A DNA stretch of 64,000 nt from Channallabes apus (GCA_030522415.1 CM060104.1:15225729-15289728); one strand, 5' to 3'. Positions 45,139-57,303 are shown, counted from the stretch's first letter. Translations and numbers: made by a program. Notes: generated by a model not told the origin, from the sequence alone.

Positions 45139-45523
45139 TATTAGATGTTCTTCTTGCTGGACCTCATTACGTATAACTACACAGAACTTTCCAGTGGGAC
45201 TGGAAAACTGTTTTTCAAATATTGAGACAATACTGAGGCAATAGTGGTTTAATACACACTCAAAGGCATTTGTGAAACTGTATTTTTCCTCTTCCTGAAA
45301 ACACTTATCAACTGTGTTACAACAGGCACTGAGGCCCTAACCTGAGTCTCAAGCATTGAGACTGGCATTAAGGTCAGAATGTCATAGACATACAGAGGGA
45401 TTTTGAGACAGAATCAAACAGTTAATCATCGATCACTATTAGTACTGTCCTTTATCTTCTTTTCATAGATGCTTTTACTCCTTAAACCAGTGAAAGTTGT
45501 TCCAGAAACCAGAATCAGTTGTA

Positions 45524-45853
45524 AGGTGGCACGGTGGTGTAGTGGTTAGCACTGTCGCCTTGCACCTCCAGGGTCTGGGTTCGATTCCCTGGCCAGGCTC
45601 GATTCCCGTCTCTGTGTGCATGGAGTTTGCATGTTCTCCCTGTGCTTGGTGGGTTTCCTCCAAAGATATGCAGGTTAGGCTAATTGGTGTTCCTAAATTG
45701 CCCGTAGTGTACGTATGTGTGTGCCCTGCGATGGATTGGCACCCTGTCCAGGGTGTACCCCGCCTAGTGCCCGAAGTCTCCTGGGATAGGCCCCAGGTCC
45801 CCCGTGACCCTGAACACAGGATTAAGTGGTATAGAAAATGAATGAATGAATAG
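45524..45853 (+). mobile_element. tRNA-derived SINE, family 1, with 9-bp TSD
   Basis: Head with box A (TGGTGTAGTGG) and box B (GGTTCGATTCC), body with TGGAGTTTGCATGTTCTCCC, and an (AATG)n tail at 45836-45851. It is flanked by identical tcagttgta (45515-45523 and 45854-45862). The best preserved of the three copies here. Confidence 0.92.
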
Positions 45854-45862
45854 TCAGTTGTA

Positions 45863-46469
45863 GACACAGTTGTGAAAAGACACTAATCCACTGTCCCTTT
45901 TTATTTACTTATAAAATAAAATTTTATTTTATATATCTAGGACCACATTTCCTTTTTTCTCAATTTCTCAATTTATAAGCCTGGCTTCTGAACTACTCAC
46001 CCAGGAGCAGTTACTTTTTCTAGGATAAATTTTGCATACAAAAAATGCATACAGTACATGCTTACATTGGGACACACAAAAAATGTTCAGTATATTAACA
46101 AAAAACGTGACACTTACATTAACATCTAACCTATTAAAATGTCAATAACAATGTAAAAACACATGCAATCGAATGAAGGTTGACCATTTGAATGAGGAGG
46201 CAGTTGATATCAGTGAGTTACATGTTGATGAGCAGGAGCTCTTCTGCTGTTTTGCTGTTTCGGTATCCCCATCACTCACAGTCTTTATGAAAGGACATAC
46301 AGACTGATTACATGTATAGTATACTTTGATAGAGTACATGAGAATGCTAAGATGCCTCAGATTAGAATGTATATACACTGTAATAGCATTCAGTGAGCAT
46401 GGTAAAATACAAACAGAGGGAACAGATCACCTGGAAAAGTAAGTACTCTTTTTTTCTTTTAACGTTTGC
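45863..46469. other. AT-rich spacer, nothing recognised
   Basis: No coding or repeat similarity seen. Confidence 0.4.
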
Positions 46470-46544
46470 GTGCATGCACACACACATATGTGCAGTCACT
46501 GTCCCAAGGTGGCTGTCCGTCTTTTAGATTTGGTAGAGCTGTCC

Positions 46545-47369
46545 ATGCTGGATGCTTACTTTGCAACCCATCAAGAGCTTGGGGAAACTGTTCAACTCCA
46601 GCCTGAAGGATTCTGCAGCTATCCAGAAGGCACCTGGCTCACCAAGGTAGACAAGTCTGGTTTGCCTGGTAGGTTCAAAGCCTGGATCTACCAGCATTCA
46701 TTACTACCCCGCATTCTGTGGCCCCTGCTGATTTATGCAGTCCCAATGACAGCAGTTGAGACCTTAGAGAGGAGGATCAGCAGCTTTCTTCGAAAGTGGC
46801 TGGGCATTCCTCGCAGCCTCACCAGCGCTGCCCTGTATGGAACAAGTAACATTCTGGAGTTGCCTCTCAGTGGCCTCAAAGAAGAGTTTATGGTGGCACA
46901 CACTAGGGAAGCCCTACAATACAGGGACTCAAAGGACTGCAAGGTGTCAGCAGCTGGTAATGAGGTGAGGACAGGAAGGAAGTGGAGGGCTGGGGAAGCA
47001 GTGGAGCTGGCAGAGTCACGCCTAAGACAGAAGGCACTGCTGGGCACTGTGGCAACAGGTAGAGCAGGTTTGGGCTACTTCCCAAAGACCCTCATCAGCC
47101 AGACCCGAGGAAAGGAAAGACCACCACCTTATCCAGGAAGAAGGTAGAGCAGGTGTGGAGGAAGAGCGAGTGAGCAGGGCAGTGGGACTACGGCAACAGG
47201 GAGCGTGGACGAGGTGGGAGAGTGTACTGCAGCGAAGGATTACCTGTGCAAACATTTTGCAGCCAGACTTCCAGTGGTTCTGCTTCCTGATGCAGTCCAT
47301 CTACGATGCCCTACCAAAGCCCAGCGAACTTCCATGTGTGGGGAAAAGTGAGACAAACTCTTGCCCTCT
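46545..47369 (+). pseudogene. REL-LINE ORF, reverse transcriptase C-terminal part
   Basis: Frame 46470-47147 gives a typical post-RT region (ISSFLRKWLGIPRSLTSAAL, then a TGRKWRAGEAVELAESRLRQ stretch). A frameshift near 47120-47150 moves it to the frame starting at 47155 (QQGAWTRWESVLQRRI), which runs into NSCPL, the first half of the zinc motif, right at the L2 insertion point. The catalytic RT core upstream is absent, so the piece cannot be active. Similar proteins occur in fish and cnidarian genomes; clade assignment is uncertain. Confidence 0.75.
47361..47369. repeat. Target-site duplication of the L2, left copy
   Basis: Sequence ttgccctct is identical to 50772-50780 on the other side of the L2. 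Confidence 0.9.
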
Positions 47370-50300
47370 ATTCAATTTTATTTGTATAGCGCTTTTAACA
47401 ATTGACATTGTCTCAAAACAGCTTTACACAATCAAAAGAATTATTTAAGTTTGTATGGAATGTGAATGTGTATGAATCAAAATGTTCAGATAGTCCCTGG
47501 TGAGCAAGCCGAGGGCGACAGTGGCAAGGAAAAACTCCCTAAGATGGTAATAGGAAGAAACCTTGAGAGGAACCAGACTCAACAGGGAACCCATCCTCAT
47601 CTGGGTGAAACAGATAGCAGGAAATGATCTACATTTATACAGTGTTAGGTGACAGGCAGTTCAGCTATAATAGTTGATGTTAATTGATGTTAAAATGGAG
47701 TCCAGTAGTTATTGGAGACTCAGATAGACTTGTAGAAAGTTCCAGTCCTGAACTATCGAATTGTCAAGTCCTCAGAGAAACAGCTGACAATACCAGTCGA
47801 GGCCAGAACCATCTTCTAAGTAGATAGAATCATCCCCAGACACCAGACGCATTCCCAAAGAGACACACGGGGCATCCATGCGACGAGACCTCCAATCAGA
47901 AACGGGGCACCAGGATGGATCAGACAGGTCCGAAGGGCAGATGGAGTCTGGATCACTGACAGCTCAGGAATGACATGTGTAGCTCGACAGAGAGAGAAAG
48001 AGAATGAAAGGGGGAGACAGGGGGAGAGAGGAAAGAGAAAGAGGGGGAGAAAGAGAAGAGGAGGAGAGATGGCAATTAGGTATGGTCACAGTCACATAAT
48101 GTATAATGTGAATGTATATTTACTGTAGAGTGCAAGCAGGGACTCCGGCAGGACTAACTATGACAGCATAACTAAAAGGGAGAGCCAGAAGGAAACACAA
48201 ACATGAGGGCTCCCTGAGATGTAAAACAAACAATCACCTCACTGTCAACAAACATGAGTGATCAAATGAGAGAGAGTAAGACAGCATCTAAACATACCAG
48301 TTCACCATAATACTCTACGTCCATGAGTCCCCCAGATTTGCTCCTTTACCTAAGGCAAATCTATTCATAAAAATGCTTGGCTAAATAACTTTTAGCCTAG
48401 ACTTAAACACTGAGACTGCGTCTGAGTCCCGAACACTATTTGGAAGGCTATTCCATAATTTTGGAGCTTTGTAAGAAAAAGCTCTGTCCCCAGCTGTAGT
48501 TTTCATAATACGCGGTACTGACAAGCAGCCTGCATCCTTTGATCAAAGTAGGCGTGGCGGATCTTAAGACACTAGCAGTTCGCTCAGATATTGCGGCGCG
48601 AGACCATTTAATGCTTTATATGTCAAGAGTAGTGTTTTAAAATCAATGCGAAATTTCATAGGGAGCCAATGTAGTGAAGTCCTATGACTAGAACTTCTGT
48701 CTTATCCGGATTAAGCAGAAGGAAGTTAATTAGCATCCAATTTCTTATGTCCTGCACACATTGCTCAACTTTAGTAAGATGGTTTTTCTCATCAGGTTTT
48801 GTTGAGACGTATAGCTGTGTGTCGTCAGCATAACAATTAAAACTAATAACATGCTATCCGATTATGTTACCCAAAGGAAGCATGTAAAGGTAAAAAAGCA
48901 GTGGGCCTAAAACTGAACCCTGCGGAATGCCAAACTCCACTAGAGAACATGCAGAATAATCACCATTTAAGTCTACATACTGATAACGATCGGTCAAATA
49001 GGATCTGAGCCAGGAGAGGGCTGTACCCTTAATTCCTACTACCTTTTCTAATCTGTGAAGAAGAATAGCATGATCAATGGTGTCAAAAGCTGCACTGAGG
49101 TCGAGTAATACAAGCATAGTTACACAACCCTGATCAGAGGTCAATAGGAGGTCATTTACTACTTTAACGAGTGCTGTTTCTGTGCTGTGATGAGGCCTAA
49201 ATCCTGACTGATACAGTTCATGTATGCCATTTCTATGTAGATATGAGCATAGCTGCTCCGCTACTATCTTTTCCAGAATCTTGGAGATAAAGGGGAGGTT
49301 TGATATTGGCCTGTAATTGGACAGCTGACAGGGGTCGAGGTCAGGTTTCTTAATTATTGGTTTGATAACTGCTAATTTAAAAGATTTTGGAACATAACCA
49401 ATGCTGAGTGAGGAATTAATTATTCTCAACAGGGGTTACGTTATTACTGGTAATATCTGTTTAAGAAAATGTGTCGGTATAGGATCTAATATACAGGTTG
49501 ATGAATTTGCAGAAGAGATGAGTGAAATTAGTTCATTCTCTTCAAGGGGAGTAAAGTATTCTAGGTTCGAATCTGACATGGCTAGGTTAACATCTGTATC
49601 AATTACATTGTTCGGTTTCAAAGCCTCAATTTTATGCCTGATATTTACAATTTTATTATTAAAAAAGTTCATGAAGTCCTCACTATTGCATGATGTTGTT
49701 GTGGAGATTTCTGTAGTGGTCTAATTTCTGGTCAATTTGGCTACGGTATTAAATAAAAATCTAGGATTATTTTTATTTTCTTCTATAAGAGTGGAGAGAT
49801 ATGTTGATCTAGCTACACTAAGAGCTTTCCTAGAGTTCAGGATGCTCTCTTTCCATGCCATTTGAAATACAAACAATTTAGTTTGATGCCATTTACGTTC
49901 TAATTTCCGAGCGGTCTGTTTTAAAGTGCGCGTATGATCGTTATACCAGGGAGCGAGTTTCTTATCTCTAATAATTTTTCTTTTAGCTGGAGCTACATTA
50001 TCTAAGGTACAACGAAATGTCAACTCTAAATATTCAGTCGCCTGATCGAGTTCTGTGGGGTCAGACGGTGACCTAATCGAAGTTGGTAACTCTGGGAGAT
50101 TACTGATAAAACTCTGTGTGGTAGTTGATGTGAATGTACGTTTAATACGGTAACGTGGTGCTGTGCGTACATTATCACTGTGACACACTTGAATGGAGAC
50201 AAGATAGTGATCTGAGATAATTTCAGACAGTGGAATTGTGAATACATTTCTTATACTTAATCCGAAAAATATTATTAAGTCTAAAGTGTGACCTGCTTTA

Positions 50301-50771
50301 TGAGTGGGTCCTACTACACACTGATTTACGCCTGCGGAGTCCAGTATGGACATAAATGCTGTTCTCAGAGGGTCTTCTGTATTCTCAAAATGAATGTTAA
50401 AATCTCCGGCAATTAACGCTTTGTCTACAGAAACGACTAGGTTTGAGATGAAATCTGCAAATTCACTAAGAAATTCAGAATATTCAGGAGGTCTGTAAAT
50501 TATAATTAGTGGAATCGACTGAGCTGATTTAATATACTTAAATACACTTATGTTACTATAAAGAATTTCAAATGAGTTAAGTTTGTGTCTGTGTTTTTGT
50601 ACGATAGACAGATTATCATTATGAATAACTGCGACGCCTCCTCCTCTACCAGTTAGCCGAGGCTGGTGTATGTAGCTGTATCCAGGAGGACTAGCTTCAG
50701 GAAACTCGCGCGTTCTCCAAAAATTGCAGAAAAAAAGGCGAAGCCGATTAGTATGGAGATCTAAAAGCTAG
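47370..50771 (-). mobile_element. L2-type LINE, 3.4 kb, 5'-truncated, 9-bp TSD
   Basis: Minus-strand non-LTR retrotransposon of the CR1/L2 group. It is read from its 5' end at 50771: the rest of an AP endonuclease, a reverse transcriptase, a conserved C-terminal segment, a GA-rich 3'UTR (about 47990-48070), and the L2 tail CTATACAAATAAAATTGAAT at 47370. It is flanked by ttgccctct (47361-47369 and 50772-50780). It lacks the first part of the endonuclease, the usual result of incomplete reverse transcription. Confidence 0.9.
48290..50760 (-). pseudogene. L2 ORF2: AP endonuclease and reverse transcriptase
   Basis: Endonuclease words include PPGYSYIHQPRLTGRGGGVA (about 50620-50680), GHTLDL and SDHYLV (frame 49721-50353). 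The RT frame 48854-49429 shows [17 protein letters not shown], the motif-[14 protein letters not shown] and [10 protein letters not shown]. An in-frame TAG at 48854-48856 is followed at once by FNCYADDTQLY, so the catalytic YADD is intact but lies beyond the stop. The distal region (about 48360-48660) keeps a C-terminal SYKAPKLWNSLPNSVRDSD block after further stops and a gap. Inactive. Confidence 0.88.
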
Positions 50772-50780
50772 TTGCCCTCT

Positions 50781-51444
50781 GTGCTCCGGCAGAGGCTCTT
50801 TGGAACACCTCCTCAGTGGCTGCCTGAAGGCTCTGGCGGATGGTCGCTATCGGTGGCACCATGACCAGGTGCTCAAGGTAGTCGCTGAGAGTCTAGCCTC
50901 AGCCACCAGCTCCAGCTAAAACAAACATGCTCCGAAGAAGTTAATCTCCTTTGTTAAAGCTGGAGAAAAACCCAGAGCACACCAACAGATGACAACAGGC
51001 CTACTCCACACAGCAACTGACTGGCAGCTGCAGGTGGATCTGGGGAAACAGTTGAAGTTCCCCCAGCACATTGCAATAACAACCCTCTGGCCAGATATGA
51101 TCATGACCTCTCCGTCTTCAAAACAGCTGATCATACTGGAGTTGACAATGCCCTGGGAGGAAAACATTGAGGAGGCCAACGAGAGGAAGAGGGCTAAGTA
51201 CCAGGAACTGGTGGAGGAGTGCAGGGAGGGAGGCTGGAGGACCTTCTATGAGCCCATAGAGGTAGGCTGCAGGGGATTTGCAGGTAGATCTCTGTGCAAG
51301 GTTCTGAGCCACCTGGGCATCATAGGAGCAGCAAAGAAGAGGGCCATCAAGTCCGCCAGCGAAGCTGCTGAGAAGGCCACCCGGTGGCTTTGGATGAAAA
51401 GGGCAGATCCGTGGGCTGCTACTGGGACACAAGTTGGGGCTTGA
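50781..51444 (+). pseudogene. REL-LINE ORF, zinc motif and endonuclease
   Basis: It continues the 47155 frame exactly after removal of the L2 and one target-site copy. The zinc motif reads C-x2-C-x7-H-x4-C (CPLC...EHLLSGC). After one in-frame TAA near 50917, the endonuclease follows with WPD...ILELTMPWE, matching the RPD-x(n)-E-L-T-V-P pattern of the family (Arg is Trp here), then a VGCRGFAGRSL block. It ends at 51442-51444. Confidence 0.75.
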
Positions 51445-51669
51445 TCACCCCCGGCTGGGTTGACTGGGTGAGGGTGTATGATGTTGTGAGATCCGAAATA
51501 CTCGATGACCTCAGGAAAAACATCACTGATGATGCATCCCAATGCATCCAGGAGATGTTTCTTAAATTGTAATTGTTTCCCCTTGGTCAAGCAATAAATT
51601 AATCTCTGTGAGAACAGCACCCCAATAAACCCGGTTACTCGGTCAACCCTTGGTGACACGTTTTCAGGT

Positions 51670-53350
51670 TGTCAGTCAGCCCTGACTTCCTAAGCTCCTC
51701 AAGCCCTCTGCACACATGCTCCCTCCAAACAGCAGCTCTATCAGAGTAAACCCAGTGGAGGCTTGTGGCATTTCCTGTATCGCGAAGAGGACATACAGGC
51801 ATAGTTGGTACCAGTTTTACCCTTCTTCAAACACTACTCGACATAGTATCCTCATGATCATCTGATTAAATCGCTCCATCAGGCCATTGGTCTGTGGGTG
51901 GTTGGCCTCTTCCTGGAGGTGTGTGAGTCGGTTGACTCCTGAAGCATCTGACAACATCCTACTCACTGGGCCAAGTTGTCACATTCCTTTTATAGGGAAC
52001 GAATGACAGCAGACTGGTGACTGATAATCTGCTACCAGCCTCAGTAAGTTACAGCACCCCATCCCACCTTTGGATGTGGTAGGGCTGTATATGGGGCTGA
52101 ATGCACGCTGTGTGGTCTTTACCTTTGTCAAGTGAGAAGTTAATATCTTATGAGGTGCAGTGCCATCACAATACATACTGTACATACATACCAACCCAGA
52201 ATATGTTTTATATTTTATATTTTCCAAAGTGGCTACATTTACCTTTGATGACAGCTTGGCACACTCATGGCATTCTCTTATCAGTTTTATTAGTTTTCAT
52301 CTTATCACTACTAAAGCATTTACTGGGTCAAGCTAGAACACAGATGCAGGAACAACCATATGAGGAAAACTGCTCTTTTATTTTAACACAAAGGGGTGAG
52401 GCGAAGGGGAGATGTGAGAGAGAAGTGAAAGGTGAATCACTCAGTTAAGTGCAGGTGAAGTGAAGCTGGCCAGGGTGTTAATTGGTAAGAGGCACTGGTT
52501 ATAGGCCTGCTGCACAGCACCCCATCCTAGCTTCAAGCTTATACCGTGATGAAAAAAAAACATAGACCCTAGAGAGACCATCTGCAATACCATTCTGTGC
52601 TCTGGATAAATGCATAATGGAGAAAGAAAAGTCATGCAGTTAGAGGAATGAAGTGCTGCTCCATCAGGTAGTGAGCTAAAGCTCATCTAAAGCCCACTTA
52701 ATGGCAAGGGCCTCATGCTTGATGATAAAATTTTTTTTGTTCTGCTGGGGTGAGTTTCCTACCTACATACAGGACTGGATGCTCTTCTCCATCGAAATCC
52801 ACGGACAGGATGGACCCAAGCCAAATTTCCGAGGAGTCCATGCAGGACAGGAAGGGTCAGTTGAAGTCAGGGTTATAAGTTGGGAATTGGGAGTGGAGGT
52901 GGGACTTCAATTGTTGAAATGTTCTCTTCTTCTTCATGGTCCAATGCACAGGTAACACTTTTTGGGGTTCGCCATGAGCCCATCCCTACGGAGCTCCTCC
53001 AAAATCTTTCAGAGATGGTGGACGTTATTTTCCTAGCTCAGCACTGCTCAGGTGTCACGCAGACCAAGGTGACCTTGCTCTGTGCCGAAGGCAGTTTTAT
53101 CCTTGGCTTCAGCTGTGAGGTCCACTGGCCATCATCCTTTGCTCAGATCCAACATGGAAACAAACCGTGCTTTCCTCACCCACTTAATGAGGTCATTCAC
53201 TTGGGGCAATGGGAGCACATCAATATCTGAAATTTGGTTCAGACACAATCATTACAAAGACCACTGGATAATTGGACTTGGGCACCAAGACTACCCGGCT
53301 GGATAAGGAGCTAGCAGACTGCTCTATAATGTCATCATTGTTATGGGCAC
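51670..53350 (-). mobile_element. Gypsy/Ty3 pol relic (RT, RNase H, integrase)
   Basis: Read on the minus strand in the usual order. RT lies at about 53220-52950, with a LPQVNDLIKW and SMLDLSKGWWPVDL stretch. RNase H is at 52750-52670, with EALAIKWALDEL. The integrase C-terminal half is at 51940-51680, with NHPQTNGLMERFNQ and MPQASTGFT. Stops and frameshifts occur throughout. A Tc1 fragment (52165-52320) lies between RNase H and integrase. No LTRs were identified. Confidence 0.75.
52165..52320. mobile_element. Tc1-like fragment inside the Gypsy relic
   Basis: Words TACATTTACCTTTGATGACA and AGCTTGGCACACTC belong to the same Tc1 family as 32604-33449 (compare 32770-32850). Only about 150 bp remains. 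Confidence 0.55.
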
Positions 53351-53580
53351 TGTTAGATGATCATGGCAGGCAGGATTTTTATTTCATGCCTTACAATATG
53401 AAGGGAGTGAGTCCCGGTTCACTAAAATAGGCCCTGGACCTGGTCAGTAATTCAATCAGCACTTGGATTTGAGATGGTGAGAGATCCTCTCCTCGCTGCA
53501 CTAGCTTGCGACCCTGTGGATCAGGAGAGAGAGAGAGAGAGAGTAATAAAAGCTGAGATGTGTAATAGTGAGTCAATCCT

Positions 53581-53871
53581 TTCATTCATCTTCTATACCG
53601 CTTTATCCTGTATTTAGGGTTGCGGGACCTGGAGCCTATCCCAGGAGACTCAGGGCACGAGGCAGGGTACACCCTGGACAGCGTGCCAATCCATCGCAGA
53701 GCACACACACACACACTCAATTTGGGAGCGCCAATTAGCCTAATCTGTATGTCTTTGGACTGTGGGAGGAAACCCACCAAGCACGGGGAGAACATGCAAA
53801 CTCCATGCACACAGAGACGGGAATCGAACCCGGACCCTGGAGGTGCAAAGCAACAGTGCTAACCACTACAC
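53581..53871 (-). mobile_element. tRNA-derived SINE, family 1
   Basis: Reverse orientation: tail side CATTCATCTTCTATACCGCT on the left, tRNA-like head with box B complement GGAATCGAACCC region on the right. Short flanking caatcc repeats (53574-53579 and 53872-53877) are a likely TSD. Confidence 0.85.
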
Positions 53872-54089
53872 CAATCCATTTTCAGCAAATTAATATGATA
53901 ATGCTCAGTGGTTTTCCTCTTAACCATCTATTTCAGTCTATAGTTTACTGGCCCATCTAACAATGCTAGCAGTGCTAATGGCTGCAAACAGAAGGAAAAT
54001 GCAGAAACGGGAAATGCGTTTATCATCTCAGAGCATGAGAAGCGCTTTCATGAGGGTAAACACCAGGTAAATAGCAAGCCAGACAGTAC

Positions 54090-55590
54090 ATCATGGTCGA
54101 GTCCTCAGAGCCTGTGCAGACCAGCTAGCACCTGTGCTCTTCAAAGAGTCCATTACAGTTCCTGCCCCAGAGAAATCCAATCCTGCCACCCTGTAGCCCT
54201 GACCTCAGTCATGGAGTGCTTTAAAAGACTGGTCAGAGATTTAATCATCTTTGCTTACTGTCCAAACCATTCAACAGATGAAGCCATCTCACACCTTTTT
54301 TTTTACACAACACTAACTCACCTGGACATTAGGAAGGAGAGTTATGTTAAAATGCTGTTTGTTGACTACAGTTCAGTGTTTAATACTATAATTCCCTCCA
54401 TACTCACCACAAAGCTGGAGCACCTGGGTCTCAGCCCATCTCTGTGTCAGTGGATCTCCAGCTTCCTGACTGGCAGACCACAGGCAGTACGGATGCACGG
54501 ACGTATGTCTCAGACCCCCTTCACCCTCAGCACTGGAGCCACCAAGGGTTGTTTGCTGAGCCCATTGGTGTCTTCATCGTACACATATGACTGCATGGCA
54601 ACTACAGTACTAATTCATCTAATACCAACCATCATCAAGACAACAGCATTGTGGTGGACATAATCTAACAACAACAAGAAGACAGAGCTTAAGAACCTGG
54701 AGAACTGGTGCCAGAGGAACAACCTCCTTCTAAACGTCAGCATGACAAAGGAGTTGATTGTGGATTTCAGAACAAATCAGGAGAGGAACTACCAGACCCT
54801 CATCATCAACAAGAGCCCAGTGGATAGAGTGAACAGCTTCTGATACCTTTGTGTTCACATCACAGAGTACCTGTTGTGGTCTTGTCATATCAACACCATG
54901 ATGAAGAAAGCCCAGCAGGATCTCTACCACCTTAATTCCTGAGGGACTTTAGACTGCCATCCAAGGTGCTGAAGAACGTTTATTCCCGCACCATAGATCC
55001 TGACAGGAAACAGGAAGGAAACACCCCAGCAATAAGCTGTTCTCTCTGTTGTGGTCAGGAAAGTAATATCCTTGAAGGCCAACACAGATAGAATGAGGAG
55101 GAGCAGTCAGAACTTTACATATGGCTTAACAGATTTGACTTGCCTTGTTTCCTTCACACCTGTGTTGGAGCACACTTTAGTACTCACCAAATTGCACATT
55201 TGCAGTACTGGTTATATGCTGCACATCTCCTGTTTCAAATTCAAGAGGACTGACTTGCACTTTAAAACCTGGACAAGAAAAACGAACAATAACACTGCTT
55301 CTGACACACACATCCCTCCATTCCATAACTGTTCCAATCATACTGCTACTGTCCTCCATACATGATCTATCATACTATATTGCAAATTCTATACAATTTT
55401 CTATTACAACTTATTACATTTATATTTCTACATAATTTTTCCTTTTACTAAAATCCTTCTATCTTTCTGTCTTTCCACTCTACCCTACTTTAATTTTATT
55501 AAGTCATAAACAATCATATAAGCATTTCACTACACATCATACTGTGTATGGTTGTGTATGTGACAAATAAAATTTAAATTGTAATTAATT
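54090..55590 (+). mobile_element. Rex1-type LINE relic (CR1 group)
   Basis: The + strand frame 54211-54663 shows RT motifs of Rex1: [14 protein letters not shown] (motif A), [20 protein letters not shown] and [11 protein letters not shown]. The FADD segment is deleted near 54600. The later part (54670-55070) keeps the C-terminal region with stops. The 3' end ATGTGACAAATAAAATTTAA near 55557-55577 is the Rex1 tail. No endonuclease region is present, so it is 5'-truncated and inactive. Confidence 0.8.
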
Positions 55591-55764
55591 TTGAACTATA
55601 ATATCCTGACAGTTGATGAGCTGCCATTCAGGATGAAATGTCTGCTAGACATGCTGAGATCCAGGTGGAAACCTGAATGTTCGAGGGAGGTTAGGAGAGA
55701 ATGAGTTGAGTGTCATTCGCATAACAATGGTATGCAACGCTGTGTGAGAATATGACCTCACTAA
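55591..55764. other. Short spacer, unclassified
   Basis: No clear similarity recognised. It may belong to the same unclassified sequence as 56372-56480, now split by the Harbinger MITE. Confidence 0.3.
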
Positions 55765-56368
55765 TGGCGCTTTTCCACTGCATAGTACGGCACGACACGG
55801 TTCAGTTCAACTCACTTTTGGGGGGTTTTCCACTGGGAACAGTACATGGTACCTGGTCCTTTTTTTAGTAACACCTCAGCCGAGGTTCCAAGCGCGCCGA
55901 ACCATTACCAAAACGTGACGTGTAAACTCTGCTGGTCACTGATTGGCCGGAGAAAATCGTCATTACTGCGTCACTGAACTTGCGACACGAGACACGACAG
56001 AACCGCTATATTTAGAACAGCCAGAGAAGGATCGGACGCACCTTTTTGTATTAACCAAAAATTTCCTTTGGCTGCCATCAGCCTCTTTTGAAACAAACTC
56101 CTTCGTCTCGCTGTTAAAATCATCCACATGCCGAGAATGAAGAACACCATGCCGTCGATATGCTGCATTGTTGTGTGTCTGTTTGTGGCGCGTTTACGAT
56201 GATGTCATGGCAGTAGAGGCGCTGCAACTAAAACGACATGTGAATAATCCCGCCCACTCTAAAGCATTACTAAACTGCAGTGGAAGCACAAACCGAGCCA
56301 AACTGAGCCGAACTGAAGTGAGCTGTACTGAACCGTGCTGTGCCGTACTATGCAGTGGAAAAGAGGCA
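55765..56368. mobile_element. PIF/Harbinger-type MITE with TAA TSD
   Basis: Left end TGGCGCTTTTCCACTGCATA and right end TATGCAGTGGAAAAGAGGCA are inverted repeats of about 26 bp with two mismatches. TAA is duplicated at 55762-55764 and 56369-56371. The 3-bp TWA target and TIR sequence fit fish Harbinger elements. 604 bp, no transposase. Confidence 0.9.
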
Positions 56369-56489
56369 TAAGGGAGAACAGAAAAGGTCCAAGTAATGTG
56401 ACTTGTGGGATACCAGTGGAGAATCTCCATAGAGTAGATGTAGATCACCTCCATGTGACATCATACGATTGATCTTCTAGGTAGGAAGC

Positions 56490-57059
56490 ATACCACAAGA
56501 ACCATTACGACTTCTTCAGCAAAGTGGCTACAGCTGTTCCCTTCCTAGTATCAAGCCATTCATGAACAACAGACAATGTCAGAAACGTCTTATCTTTGTT
56601 AATGAGAAAAATAACTGTAATGTTGTTCAATGGTCCAAAGTGTTAAAGTAAATTTTGCATTTCATTTGTAATTCAAGGTCAATTCAATTCAATTCAATTC
56701 AAAGAGGCACAAAATACAAGTTGCTTAAAGTCCAGTAACACATTTTCATAGTTGCTGATGATTTGGGGAGCCAAGGATCTGCTGGTGTTGTTCCACTGTG
56801 GTTTATCATGGTCAAAGTCAATGCAGCCAACTACCAGAACATTTTAAAGCACATTATGCTTCTCTTTGCTGACAGGGTTTTTGGAGATGCAAATTTTTCC
56901 AGCAGGACTTAACACCTGCCCATAGTGCCAAATCGACCACTAACTGGTTGGCTGACCATAGTATTACAGTGTTTGATTGCTGTTCTGTGTTTGAAATTGT
57001 GAAGAGTGGGTAGTTCTGGAAGCATGAAAAATAATTTCACATATGAACTGACCTGAATC
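56490..57059 (+). pseudogene. Tc1/mariner transposase relic, copy B, left part
   Basis: Homologous to copy A at 22090-22760, with shared words CCTAGTATCAAGCCA and AATGCAGCCAACTACCAGAA. It encodes a VKVNAANYQNILKHIM-type stretch followed by stops. A hAT insertion at 57068 cuts it; the sequence resumes at 58661. Confidence 0.75.
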
Positions 57060-57303
57060 CCATAGAGCAGTGGTTCTCAAAGTGTGGGGCGCGCCCCACT
57101 AGTGGGGAATACAGACATGACAGGTGGGGCGCAATGAACGGGAGGAAATTAGTGGGAAATAATAGGAAAAACCTAAATAATCACACACACAAATAAATGG
57201 ATCATTAATACAAGTAAATTTAAAATAACACCAGTTGTGGGCAGGGAGAAAAAGTGGAAGCATATAGTGCAACAATAATGGTTTAACGTCGGGGCCAACT
57301 TGA

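Larger units (their letters stand above)
46480..51660 (+). mobile_element. 5'-truncated LINE with restriction-like endonuclease, split by an L2
   Basis: Two + strand pieces, 46480-47369 and 50781-51660, form one 3' portion of an R2/NeSL/HERO-type LINE. Order: end of the reverse transcriptase/thumb, then a CCHC zinc motif, then a PD-(D/E)xK endonuclease. The L2 at 47370-50771 lies between them with a 9-bp duplication. A 3'UTR of about 90 bp follows the stop near 51442-51570. The 5' two-thirds of the LINE is missing. Confidence 0.8.

Noticed and set aside
45530..45600. tRNA gene suggested by A and B box words (also around 45060-45138 and 53830-53870)
   Set aside because: These are SINE heads: the cloverleaf is not maintained, each is followed by the SINE body and tail, and they have TSDs.
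55943..56454. Short frames inside the Harbinger MITE
   Set aside because: The element lies between TIRs with a TAA duplication and has no transposase or Myb-like similarity.
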